Shown here one piece after another: positions 18,956 through 30,895 of a stretch of 64,000 bases of DNA. Every line of letters begins with the position of its first letter. The first letter of the stretch is position 1. This stretch comes from Deinococcus aerophilus (lineage in GTDB: Bacteria > Deinococcota > Deinococci > Deinococcales > Deinococcaceae). Location: contig NZ_BMOM01000017.1 of assembly GCF_014647075.1 (NCBI RefSeq), positions 1-64,000 of the forward strand. The letters are read 5' to 3'. The position numbers and the translations under genes are program-made. The notes under the pieces are model-generated. The model searched no databases, was not told where the DNA came from, and was given only the letters and a program-made list of their open reading frames with translations.

Positions 18956-19744
18956 TTACTTCACACCTCCTGGGCGAAAGAATGCGAACTGGTAGGTGCC
19001 ATTGGCCCGCTCTTCAAGATCGGTCACCGTGCCCCTGGGATTCAGGGCGATGGTCGGGCCATCCGCATTCCGGCCGGTGGTGTAGTACAGCCCTCCAAAG
19101 CCCCGCAAAGGACCTGAGACAAAAGTCAGGCGTTTGCTCGACGCACTGTAGGTGTACTCGCCCCACTCGTTGTCCCGGACCCGATAGCGTTTGGCATCCA
19201 CTAAAGAAAACCGATACTGATAGGCGAGGCCCCCAGGTCCATTCCACTGGTAGACGGCGTATTCGCCCATGGGTGGGTTGACAGGCAACGGCGTAGATCT
19301 GGAAGCGGCAGCCGACTGCCGTGCTGGTGAAGCCGCAGAGGGTGCCGGGGAGGTACGGGCAGACGATGGACCCGCCTGTGGCGTCTGGACAGCCGTACCC
19401 TGAATGGAAATGGTGGTGCGCGCCTGGACCACGTTCATTGCGCTCATATAACGAAGATGCACTTCATACTGGCCGGCTGGAACACCTCGAAACTGGATGA
19501 GGCCCTCGGGATCAGATTGGAGGTAAGCAGTTTGAATCACGGTTCTGGGAGCGCCTGTGTTCACCAGTTCCAGATAGCGGGGGCCTCCTACAACGTGATC
19601 CAGCGGAACACCTGTGAACCGCACCGTCATAACTTCTCCAGATCGGTATGATGCCTGACCTGCCGCCAGCTTCTGAGCGCTGCCGCAACTGCTCAGGATG
19701 GCGACGACGATGAATATCAGCGCGGCCCGGGGATGGCGTGGCAT
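18956..19744 (-). CDS. Putative lipoprotein, unknown function
   Basis: A 262-residue protein with a signal sequence and a lipobox-like L-S-S-C at residues 17-20, so it is probably lipid-anchored. A beta-rich segment (about 25-115) is followed by an Ala/Ser/Pro/Thr linker and a C-terminal domain (about 155-262) rich in Tyr, Gly and Trp (for example YAVYQWNGPGG). I do not recognise either domain. It starts 24 bases after the MliC-like gene ends, suggesting one envelope-related unit. Base composition here and in the following intergenic stretch is visibly richer in A/T than in neighbouring genes, so acquisition by transfer is possible. Confidence 0.75.
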   Translation of the reverse strand: MPRHPRAALIFIVVAILSSCGSAQKLAAGQASYRSGEVMTVRFTGVPLDHVVGGPRYLELVNTGAPRTVIQTAYLQSDPEGLIQFRGVPAGQYEVHLRYMSAMNVVQARTTISIQGTAVQTPQAGPSSARTSPAPSAASPARQSAAASRSTPLPVNPPMGEYAVYQWNGPGGLAYQYRFSLVDAKRYRVRDNEWGEYTYSASSKRLTFVSGPLRGFGGLYYTTGRNADGPTIALNPRGTVTDLEERANGTYQFAFFRPGGVK

Positions 19745-19768
19745 GGTGCCCTCAGTGTATGTCCCAGC

Positions 19769-20170
19769 TCACCCCGCCTTGCAATCCGTCAGCAGGCCTC
19801 GGGGGGTCGCCATGCCGTCCACAAAGGTGCTGAGCGTTGCCTCTCCGGCATGTTCCCACCATTCCAGACCGCCGCGTGCCCCCACCGGGCCAGCCAGGGC
19901 CGCGTAGCGTGCGCCGCTGGCGCTGAGGGCCGGGGCCAGCCCGTACTGCCCACCGTTCCAGTTCAGGACGGCGAAGGTGGGGCCGTCTGCGCCGTAGTTC
20001 AGGTAGGTCACGCTGATTTTCTGCCCCGCGCCGCAGGTGTACTGCAGGGTGCGGAAGGTGGTCGGAGCAGGCCGGGTGGCCTGGGGCACCACGTTGGCCT
20101 GTACCAGAGCCGCGCCGGCCAGGGTGGCGCTCAGGGCCAGGAGGGCGGCGGTACGCAGGTGACCATTCAT
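19769..20170 (-). CDS. MliC-like secreted lysozyme-inhibitor-family protein
   Basis: A 133-residue exported protein. An N-terminal signal peptide (about residues 1-25, [21 protein letters not shown]) precedes a domain with the MliC pattern: [15 protein letters not shown], then [13 protein letters not shown], a [10 protein letters not shown] segment and a closing cysteine (TDCK). MliC/PliC proteins inhibit C-type lysozyme by inserting a loop into its active site; whether this one does is inferred from family only. The two cysteines probably form the disulfide. The ATG at 20170 is the only start that places the signal peptide at the N-terminus. It probably forms a unit with the lipoprotein gene downstream. 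Confidence 0.8.
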   Translation of the reverse strand: MNGHLRTAALLALSATLAGAALVQANVVPQATRPAPTTFRTLQYTCGAGQKISVTYLNYGADGPTFAVLNWNGGQYGLAPALSASGARYAALAGPVGARGGLEWWEHAGEATLSTFVDGMATPRGLLTDCKAG

Positions 20171-20227
20171 GCCCAGATGGTAGGCCGCGAATCTGTCGCA
20201 TTCCTGACGACGCCGGGGGCGGGAGCG

Positions 20228-20233
20228 TAAGCT
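20228..20233 (+). promoter_or_regulatory. -10 box of the DUF1345 gene
   Basis: TAAGCT, 6 bases before the ATG at 20240; leaderless spacing. Confidence 0.45.
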
Positions 20234-20239
20234 CTGCGC

Positions 20240-20896
<657 letters not shown>

Positions 20897-20916
20897 CGGC
20901 GGTCGCCGGGGACCAC

Positions 20917-20946
20917 GGAAAAGTCCTCCCCGGTCAGGAGAGGACT
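20917..20946 (-). terminator. Terminator of the molybdenum hydroxylase operon
   Basis: Minus-strand stem AGTCCTC/GAGGACT with an 11-base loop, followed by TTTTCC. It lies 20 bases beyond the stop of the medium-subunit gene. Confidence 0.6.
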
Positions 20947-20965
20947 CTGAGGGAAAGAACGGCGC

Positions 20966-21760
20966 CTAACCCAGTCTTGCCGCTGCCCGCCCCGAAAGCA
21001 CGTCCACGAGGTGCGCGCGGTATTCGGCGCTGGCGAACCGGTCGCCCAGCAGGTCTGCGCCGTCCACCAGCCCGGTCCCGGCCTCCTGGCCTCCGTTCAG
21101 ACGTTCTTCCAGCTTGTTCAGCCGCAGCGCCGTCTCGGCCGCGCCCGTGAAAGCTGCCCGGATCTGCCCGTCGGCGTGGCGGGCCAGCGCCACCCCCACG
21201 ATGGCGTAGTGGCTGGCCGGGTGACGGTATTTCTCGTACACGCTCGCGCTGATTCCCTTCGGAATGCGGATGTGGGTCAGCAGTTCGCCCGGCTGCACGG
21301 CGCTCTCGAACATGCCCACAAACATGTCGTCGGCCCCCACGGTCCGCTCACCGCCCAGACCGCGAATCACAAACTCTGCGCCCACGGCCAGCGCCGCCGC
21401 CGGGTAGTCCGCGCTGGGATCGGCGTGGGCCATCGAGCCGCCAATGGTTCCCCGGTTGCGCACCATCGGGTCTCCGACCCAGCCCGCCACCTCGGGAAAG
21501 AGGGGCAGATCGCTGCGCAGCACCTCGGCGTGTGTCGTCATGGCGCCGACCACGTAGAACCCCCCGTCCTCCTTGATGCCCTTCAACTCGTCCAGGCCAA
21601 AGATATCGAGCAGGGCGGGCGGCTGGGCGAGCCGCAGCTTCATGGCGGGCAGTAGGGAATGTCCGCCCGCGATGACCTTGAGGTCGGGGTTGTCGGCCAT
21701 GGCCCTGAGCGCGTCCTCCACACTGGCCGCCTTCTGGTAATCAAAATTGACTGGATACAT
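20966..21760 (-). CDS. Molybdenum hydroxylase FAD-binding medium subunit (CoxM-like)
   Basis: A 264-residue FAD-binding subunit that passes electrons from the iron-sulfur subunit to flavin. The two FAD-contact motifs are present: AGGHSLLP (about residues 31-38) and TIGGSMAHADPSADYP (about 109-124), followed by the CO_deh_flav_C region. It is slightly short compared with about 290 residues in characterised enzymes. The ATG is preceded by CGGAGGG with good spacing. It is the last gene of a small-large-medium operon, 81 bases after the large subunit. Confidence 0.92.
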   Translation of the reverse strand: MYPVNFDYQKAASVEDALRAMADNPDLKVIAGGHSLLPAMKLRLAQPPALLDIFGLDELKGIKEDGGFYVVGAMTTHAEVLRSDLPLFPEVAGWVGDPMVRNRGTIGGSMAHADPSADYPAAALAVGAEFVIRGLGGERTVGADDMFVGMFESAVQPGELLTHIRIPKGISASVYEKYRHPASHYAIVGVALARHADGQIRAAFTGAAETALRLNKLEERLNGGQEAGTGLVDGADLLGDRFASAEYRAHLVDVLSGRAAARLG

Positions 21761-21841
21761 GTTCCCTCCGGGGGAAAAGTGGTGAAGCGGAGGTGGACGG
21801 TGGTGGCCTGCATCCGGCCCGCCTGGTCCATCCTCCGGACC

Positions 21842-24244
<2,403 letters not shown>

Positions 24245-24331
24245 CTTGTTGCCTCCGGGGGGAGGCGGTGCGCGGCGCGGCGCGGTCTATTACGTCTCGA
24301 TTTCGCGTCCGGCGTCCGGCGTACCGCGTCC

Positions 24332-24826
<495 letters not shown>

Positions 24827-25424
24827 GGATGCCTCCCGGTCTGGGGCGAACTGGCTGCGTGGCGGGACGTCGGGCGGGGTGCAGGTCTCAATCTCTACCT
24901 CGAAAAAGTACGTCGGAAGCGAGCTGGGAAACGGCGAACCGGCCGTCTTCTGCTGGGCGAAACGAAACGCGGACGCCGCAGCGTTCCGTCTGGGTTGTCT
25001 GACCAGCGACATTCAAACACAAATTGGCAGCGGCGCGGTGTAATTCATACTGAAATGTTCTCCAGAGCAGTTTTGGCCGCATCCCTCTGGCCGGACCGTT
25101 CCCCCTGACCGAGGTGGAGGGGTCAAACGGAACAGGAAAGTAAGGGAAAACGGGGATCAGAAGCCGCCCGATCTCTCCCGCATCCGACTCGCCGGTTCTC
25201 GCCTGCAGCACGGCCGATCACGGGCCGGAATCCCCGCCGCCGTCTTCAGGCACCGCCGTCATCTAGGGAACTCTGGGGTCCGGGCCGCAGCGAGGGTGGC
25301 GCAAGCTACGGCCCACTGTGCCGGAAACTGTACACTGTTCCCAAATCGGGTATGCTGTCCCGATGGCTTTTGCGGGAGTGGCATAAGACCACAACTCGTG
25401 AATTCGTTCACAGGAGCAATGAAG
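24827..25424. other. 600-base divergent intergenic region
   Basis: It lies between the small-subunit gene (minus) and the NDH-2-like gene (plus). I see no coding frame with gene-like composition. It is less G/C-rich than its surroundings. One plausible plus-strand promoter is listed separately, and a second candidate (TTGGCA, 16 bases, CATACT) lies around 25024-25051. It probably holds the control regions of both units. Confidence 0.5.
25329..25356 (+). promoter_or_regulatory. Candidate promoter of the NDH-2-like gene
   Basis: TGTACA and TATGCT separated by 16 bases, 68 bases upstream of the chosen ATG. Confidence 0.35.
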
Positions 25425-26564
<1,140 letters not shown>

Positions 26565-26573
26565 GCCGGACGC

Positions 26574-26613
26574 AAAAAAAGGGCTGGGAGCTTGCAGGCT
26601 TCCAGCCCTTTTT
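26574..26613. terminator. Bidirectional terminator
   Basis: An 11-bp stem (GGGCTGGGAGC/GCTTCCAGCCC, one G-T pair) flanked by A7 on one side and T5 on the other. It separates the NDH-2-like gene from the convergent disrupted gene. Confidence 0.9.
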
Positions 26614-27285
26614 CATTCCTCCAGCCACGGAAAGCCCCACGGGTCGGCGGCGGCCCGTGCATCCACCCGCGCCGCGTCGTGCGTACGGACGGGCAGTGGA
26701 AAGTCGTCCGGTGTGACCGGCACGCACAGCAACGGCGAAACCGGATGAGGATTGACCCAGTGCGGCTCCAGCACGGTCCCCAGCCCCGGCCAGTCGTAGG
26801 GCGGCATCTGCTCGAACCCGGTACCGGGCAGCACGTACACGTAGCCCGGGGCCAGCAGATCGCGCCCGTTCACCCCTCTGGCGGCACGCGGCACGCGGCG
26901 CGAAAGACAGGAAATAGCGCGTGGGCGACCAGCCCGCGCCGTCTGCGAGTTGCAAGGCCATGTTCAGGACGCGCTCCACCCGAGAGCCGTCCTTGAGCGC
27001 ATACATCATGGCCCACAGGCCATCCGAAGCAGCAAAGACACCGGTACGCTTGTTGAAGGCATCCGGGCTGAGGTCAAACGGCGTGCGCGGCCCGAACCGG
27101 GTGATGCTCCCGTGCGGCGAGCTGTGCAACACGAAGCCTGCCTCTGTCAGCCATCGCAAGAACAGCCAGCGCGGCATCGCTGGCGGCAGCAGAGATACAT
27201 CCCGCGCCTGCCATGCCGCCGCGTACGCCGCTCCATCACTTGCACTCAGGGCGTCTTTCGGAGCTTCCAGCATCCACGGGCGCAT
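26613..27285 (-). pseudogene. Disrupted conserved gene (7-bp duplication frameshift)
   Basis: The first part reads well from the ATG at 27285 to about 26897, then the frame jumps. The continuation (GVNGRDLLAPGYVYVLPG onward, to the stop at 26613) is in another frame. Exactly at the break the sequence holds a tandem 7-mer (GGCACGC twice, 26883-26896); removing one copy restores a 221-residue protein. The intact protein would contain HSSPHGSITRFGPR and VFAASDGLWAMMYAL, a pattern that recalls ADP-ribosyltransferase-like folds, but this is a weak resemblance and no function is claimed. It may be a true pseudogene, a phase-variable switch or an assembly error. Confidence 0.75.
26883..26896. repeat. 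Tandem 7-bp repeat causing a frameshift
   Basis: GGCACGC GGCACGC, two adjacent copies inside the disrupted gene. A net gain of seven bases shifts the frame by one. Confidence 0.85.
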
Positions 27286-27322
27286 GGATCAGGATACGGG
27301 CGCGGGCACGAACCCCAGCGGT

Positions 27323-27328
27323 TAGACT
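27323..27328 (+). promoter_or_regulatory. -10 box of the DUF202 gene
   Basis: TAGACT, 8 bases before the ATG at 27337; leaderless spacing. Confidence 0.45.
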
Positions 27329-27336
27329 GCGCCCAC

Positions 27337-27705
27337 ATGGCAGACGACGGAAAGCAGGACCGCTCGCCGGGTGAGAAGCGGACCGACTGGGCCGAGCGGC
27401 GCACCGCGCTGGCCGCCGAGCGGACCTTTGCGGCGTGGGGACGCACCGGGCTGGCCTGCATCGGCGGGGGGCTGGCCGTCACCCGCCTGCTGGGCGACCT
27501 GGAGCCGCGCTGGGCGCTGCGTACGCTGGCGCTGGGACTGATGGTCCTGGGCGCGATGACGCTGCTGTTTGGCCTGCGCACCTACCGGAAGTCGGCGCGC
27601 GACCTGGAAAGCAGCGGTGAACACACGCTCTCGGTGTGGTGGATCGGAGCCTTTGCCGCAGTCCTGACCGTGCTGGCCGGGATCGGCCTAGTGCTGGTGT
27701 GGTGA
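27337..27705 (+). CDS. DUF202 (YidH-like) membrane protein
   Basis: A 122-residue protein with a charged N-terminus and the DUF202 signature RRTALAAERTFAAWGRTGLA, followed by three hydrophobic segments (about residues 39-52, 60-78 and 98-121). Function is unknown for the family. The ATG at 27337 fits the family start and the -10 box just upstream. The stop is 44 bases from the convergent thioredoxin-like gene. Confidence 0.87.
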   Translation: MADDGKQDRSPGEKRTDWAERRTALAAERTFAAWGRTGLACIGGGLAVTRLLGDLEPRWALRTLALGLMVLGAMTLLFGLRTYRKSARDLESSGEHTLSVWWIGAFAAVLTVLAGIGLVLVW

Positions 27706-27748
27706 ACCCTCCCCCCCGGCCCGGGCCAGCCTGCAGCGCGGCCCGCGC

Positions 27749-28201
27749 CTAACTTCCTTCCTTCCCGGCCCATTCCTCCAGCAGGTATTGCAGGCGGGTC
27801 TGGGCGTTGTCCTGGCTGCCGTACACGCTGCGCAGCAGTTCGCCGCCGGGAGCGAAGGCCAGCCAGTGCGGCGTGCCCTCGGTGTGCCACGCGCGGGCCA
27901 GCGCACCCGACACGTCCAGCGCCACGGGAAACGGCAGGCGGGCGAAGTCGCGGGCAAATTTGATCAGCGTCGGCTCGACGGCCTCCCGCTCCAGGGCACG
28001 GTGGCCGTGGCTGGTGTGAACGGCCAGCAGGTGCACGCGCCCGCCAAACTCGGCGTGCAGGCGCTTGAGAAAGGGAATCCCGCGCGAGACACAGCCCGCG
28101 CATTCCAGGTTAAAGGTCATGACCAGGCCGGGGCGGGTCCACTGCGCGGGCGGGTCCAGCGGGGCGCCGTACACGAAATCATCGGGGGCAGGCCAGTCCA
28201 T
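27749..28201 (-). CDS. Thioredoxin-fold protein (TlpA/redoxin-like)
   Basis: A 150-residue cytoplasmic protein (no signal peptide) with a thioredoxin-like core: a CxxC-type motif E-C-A-G-C (about residues 33-37), the strand HLLAVHTSHG, and the cis-Pro region GTPHWLAFAPGG. Thiol-disulfide exchange or peroxiredoxin-like reduction is likely; the partner is unknown. It is divergent from a short peptide gene 43 bases away. Confidence 0.8.
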   Translation of the reverse strand: MDWPAPDDFVYGAPLDPPAQWTRPGLVMTFNLECAGCVSRGIPFLKRLHAEFGGRVHLLAVHTSHGHRALEREAVEPTLIKFARDFARLPFPVALDVSGALARAWHTEGTPHWLAFAPGGELLRSVYGSQDNAQTRLQYLLEEWAGKEGS

Positions 28202-28232
28202 GCAAAAGAGGCTAGCGCTCCGGCGCCGGGCC

Positions 28233-28238
28233 TATCCT
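28233..28238 (+). promoter_or_regulatory. -10 box of the 47-residue gene
   Basis: TATCCT, 6 bases before the ATG at 28245. Confidence 0.4.
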
Positions 28239-28244
28239 GTATCC

Positions 28245-28388
28245 ATGTCCCGCACGACCCCGCTGCTTGCCCTCGCCGCCGCCAGCCGGACGCTGACCCG
28301 CCTGAAGGCCAGCGGTGAGTATCAGAAGCTGCTGGACCGCTGGATCGTGCAGAAACAACGCGGCGCGGCCCCCGGCCGCCGGTCCTGA
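28245..28388 (+). CDS. Small hypothetical protein, 47 residues
   Basis: A short frame, basic and Leu/Arg-rich, starting MSRTTPLLALAAASRTL. It is supported by the leaderless -10 box and by lying in an otherwise empty divergent gap. The stretch LKASGEYQKLLDRW resembles the C-terminal end of amino-acid ABC transporter binding proteins, so it could also be a fragment of one; the remnant of such a permease lies 1 kb away. Function is unknown. Confidence 0.45.
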   Translation: MSRTTPLLALAAASRTLTRLKASGEYQKLLDRWIVQKQRGAAPGRRS

Positions 28389-28394
28389 AATGGC

Positions 28395-28726
<332 letters not shown>

Positions 28727-28730
<4 letters not shown>

Positions 28731-29080
28731 ATCGCTTCTCCCCTCCGGCGGACCGGGCGCAGGCGGGTTCCACGGTGCAGCAACCTCGCCCCCAGCAGCA
28801 AGCCGCCCAGCGCGAGCACCTGTAAGGCCTCCACGCGCTCATGGAGCAGCCACACGCCCAGCACGGTGATCAGCACCAGGCCCAGCGCTTCCCACACCGC
28901 AAAGGCCACCGCCACCGGAATCCCCCGGAAGGCCAGCGACAGCAGCAGGTACGACGCCACCACAGCCCCGCCGGTAAGGGCGGCAGCCAGCAGCGGCACC
29001 GAGGCACCAAAGAATTTGAGGGCCAGCGTGCCCGCGACTTCGCAGACAATGGCCGAGAACAGGGCGAGCCAGGCCCGCAT
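28727..29080 (-). CDS. SMR family transporter, subunit 1
   Basis: A 117-residue SMR protein with four helices. The essential membrane Glu is E11 in FSAIVCEVAGTLALK, and the loop/helix 3 motif VAVAFAVWEALGLVLIT matches the family. The C-terminal tail is strongly basic. The ATG at 29080 has AGGAAGG-type ribosome sites upstream; an in-frame TTG/ATG farther up would add an improbable leader. It overlaps subunit 2 by 4 bases. A perfect 7-bp inverted repeat 98 bases upstream is listed separately. Confidence 0.9.
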
Positions 29081-29410
29081 ACACAACACCTTCCTTCCTG
29101 ATAGAGCTTCAGACACCGGCGCGCGGCGCGGTCTGGAATCAACCGCACACGGCAGCAGAGACGGACGCGAGGCCCGCTACGTCCAGCTGCGGACGTACAG
29201 CGCGTCAATCAGGATCTCCAAGACGGTGATGTTGCGGCGCGGTTCCCTGCGCATGGTGTTCACCCGGTTTGGTCGGGAGGGCAGATTCCATGACCGGAAT
29301 CTGTGCGAAGCTCCTGCCCCTGCCGGGTGGACAGCTTCGACCTGAGGTCAGTATAGGTGAGGCCGGTCACAGCGAAGTCGGCCCAACTCACCTTCAGGCC
29401 GTGGACTCAA
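29081..29410. other. Intergenic stretch between the SMR pair and the permease remnant
   Basis: No convincing gene. It contains the inverted repeat above and a 25-codon minus-strand frame (ATG at 29254) that I do not accept as a gene. Its coding signal is weak throughout; it may be decayed sequence belonging to the lost transporter locus. Confidence 0.4.
29178..29197. promoter_or_regulatory. Inverted repeat upstream of the SMR pair
   Basis: TACGTCC, six bases, GGACGTA. It could be an operator or an RNA hairpin in the SMR leader. I checked for the guanidine (ykkC-type) riboswitch signatures and do not see them. Confidence 0.4.
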
Positions 29411-29805
29411 GGGGCCGGGGCCGCGCTACACGAGGTGGTGCGCAGCATTCCGCTGATCGTGCTGCTCAGCGTGGTGTAGTACGGCCTGCCGGCCAGATCG
29501 GGCCCCTCGCGGACGCAGGCCGTGCGCTTGTGGTGCTGCCGCAGGCGTGGCGGGTCGCGCGGCCCGCACTGGGCAACGAGTTCGTCAGCCTGATCCTGGG
29601 CAGCAGCCTCGCGAGCACCGTGACCCTGCAGGAACTGTTCGCGCAGGGCAAGTACATCACCGGCGTGACCTACCGCCAGTTCGAGGTGTATGCCGTCCTG
29701 GCCGTGATCTGCTTCACGCTGACCTTCCTGTTGACCCGGCTGGTGCGCTCGCTGGAACGGCGGCTGGGGCGCGGGCAGGCGGGAGTGGAACGGCGCGTGA
29801 TCTGA
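29411..29805 (+). pseudogene. Remnant of an amino-acid ABC transporter permease
   Basis: The C-terminal piece is unmistakable: VVLPQAWRVARPALGNEF, then SLASTVTLQEL, and a last membrane helix with LTRLVRSLERRLG, as in HisM/GlnP-type permeases. Upstream, in another frame, is the matching N-terminal piece EVVRSIPLIVLLSVV followed by an in-frame TAG (29477-29479) where Tyr is expected, then YGLP. The roughly 60 residues that normally lie between, including most of the EAA loop, are missing. There is no start codon, ATPase or binding-protein neighbour. The gene is dead: stop, frameshift and internal deletion. Confidence 0.85.
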
Positions 29806-29833
29806 GGAGGGTCGGCCCGCCGGACCGGCGACC

Positions 29834-30661
29834 TTACTGGCCCCCCGTGTCCTGCTCCTCCAGCGCCTGCGCCCACGCAAGGACCGCCGCACTCTGGTAC
29901 GCCGCCAGCCCCTCGCCCGCCCGGTCAATGTTGCGCCTGAAGCGCTCGTCGGCCACCCACATCTGCGCCAGCCCGCGCATCATCCCGGGCGGGGCGTCGT
30001 AGTAGCGGGCGGAAATATGGGCACGGTGGTCGGCGGCGACCGCCCGCGCCTCCGGGGAACCGGGCGGAGTGCCCGCGCGCAGCAGGGTCAGGTAGCGGGC
30101 GCTCAGGGCGTCCATCTCGGCCCGGACCGCTTCCCAGTCGGCCCGGCTGTAGCGGCCGGTGCGGGCAGCACTCTGCCGGTAGGCGTCGGTCTCTCCCCAG
30201 CGCCCGCGGGCCTCGGCCTCGTGTTCGGCGGGGTTAAAACCGTCAAACATCTCTTTGAACTCGGCATTTGTCATGGACACTCCCTCGCCGCGCTCGGCGG
30301 CCTGTAGATAGGTCAGGGCGGCCTGCAAGGTGGCCTCGGCGCGCCGTGCCCGCTCCCTAAGCAGGGCCACCTGCGTCCGCAACGCCTCTACCTCGCCGCC
30401 GGGCGGGGCGTCCAGCACGCGGGCAATCTCGGCCAGCGGAAAGCCCAGCTCGCGGTAGCTCAGCACCCGCCACAGCCGCGCGAGGTCGGCGGGTGTGTAC
30501 AGCCGGTACCCCGCCTCGCTGCGTCCGCCCGGCTTGAGGAGACCAATGTCGTCGTAGTGGTGCAGCGTGCGGGCACTCAGGCGGGTCAACAGCGCAACCT
30601 CGCCCACGGTCCAGCGTGGACCGGGTACCGGGTCGGGACGGACACGTGTGGAATCGTTCAC
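29834..30661 (-). CDS. MerR-family regulator with TipAS domain
   Basis: A 275-residue regulator. The N-terminal winged helix-turn-helix (WTVGEVALLTRLSARTLHHYDDIGLL, about residues 17-42) and a dimerising coiled coil (about 90-120) are followed by the TipAS domain (about 140-275), which in TipA and relatives binds thiopeptide or other multidrug ligands and activates the gene's own promoter. The GTG start has GAGGAGG five bases upstream. The promoter shows the 19-bp spacer diagnostic of MerR control, so autoregulation is likely. Neighbours are a dead permease gene and a divergent AGCS symporter. Confidence 0.92.
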   Translation of the reverse strand: MNDSTRVRPDPVPGPRWTVGEVALLTRLSARTLHHYDDIGLLKPGGRSEAGYRLYTPADLARLWRVLSYRELGFPLAEIARVLDAPPGGEVEALRTQVALLRERARRAEATLQAALTYLQAAERGEGVSMTNAEFKEMFDGFNPAEHEAEARGRWGETDAYRQSAARTGRYSRADWEAVRAEMDALSARYLTLLRAGTPPGSPEARAVAADHRAHISARYYDAPPGMMRGLAQMWVADERFRRNIDRAGEGLAAYQSAAVLAWAQALEEQDTGGQ

Positions 30662-30665
30662 GGAG

Positions 30666-30680
30666 GACCTCCTCGAGGTC
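30666..30680. promoter_or_regulatory. 15-bp palindrome over the tipAS-regulator ribosome site
   Basis: GACCTC-CTC-GAGGTC, perfect arms, overlapping the Shine-Dalgarno sequence of the MerR gene. It may be an extra operator or a translational hairpin. Confidence 0.45.
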
Positions 30681-30682
30681 TC

Positions 30683-30713
30683 AGCGTAGGCCCTGCCGTT
30701 ACGGAAGGGTCAA
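30683..30713 (-). promoter_or_regulatory. MerR-type promoter (19-bp spacer)
   Basis: Minus strand: TTGACC, 19 bases, TACGCT. The spacer holds the inverted repeat CCGTAACGG. Over-long 19-20-bp spacers with a central dyad are the known hallmark of promoters that MerR proteins activate by DNA distortion. Confidence 0.75.
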
Positions 30714-30895
30714 GGGGCTGCCGCGGGCGGAGCGGGCCGCCGGCCTTCATGGGTGAGACCCCCGGGCAGGACGCCGTTTTCACCGCACAGCACGCCGTTC
30801 CATGAGCCCCCACTCTGGATGACCGGTAAGTCCCTTATGCCGGTCTTCGGCTCAGACTCATCTGTAACGGAAATCAGCATCTAGGGTGAAAACCG

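Noticed and set aside
29178..29254. Guanidine (ykkC/mini-ykkC) riboswitch upstream of the SMR pair; 25-codon frame at 29254
   Set aside because: The ACGR-loop hairpin pair and ykkC core are absent; only one simple inverted repeat is seen. The 25-codon frame has no promoter or ribosome site.
29809..29832. GGTCG/CGACC hairpin between the permease remnant and the MerR gene
   Set aside because: Short outer stem and no T tract; could be chance in high-GC sequence.
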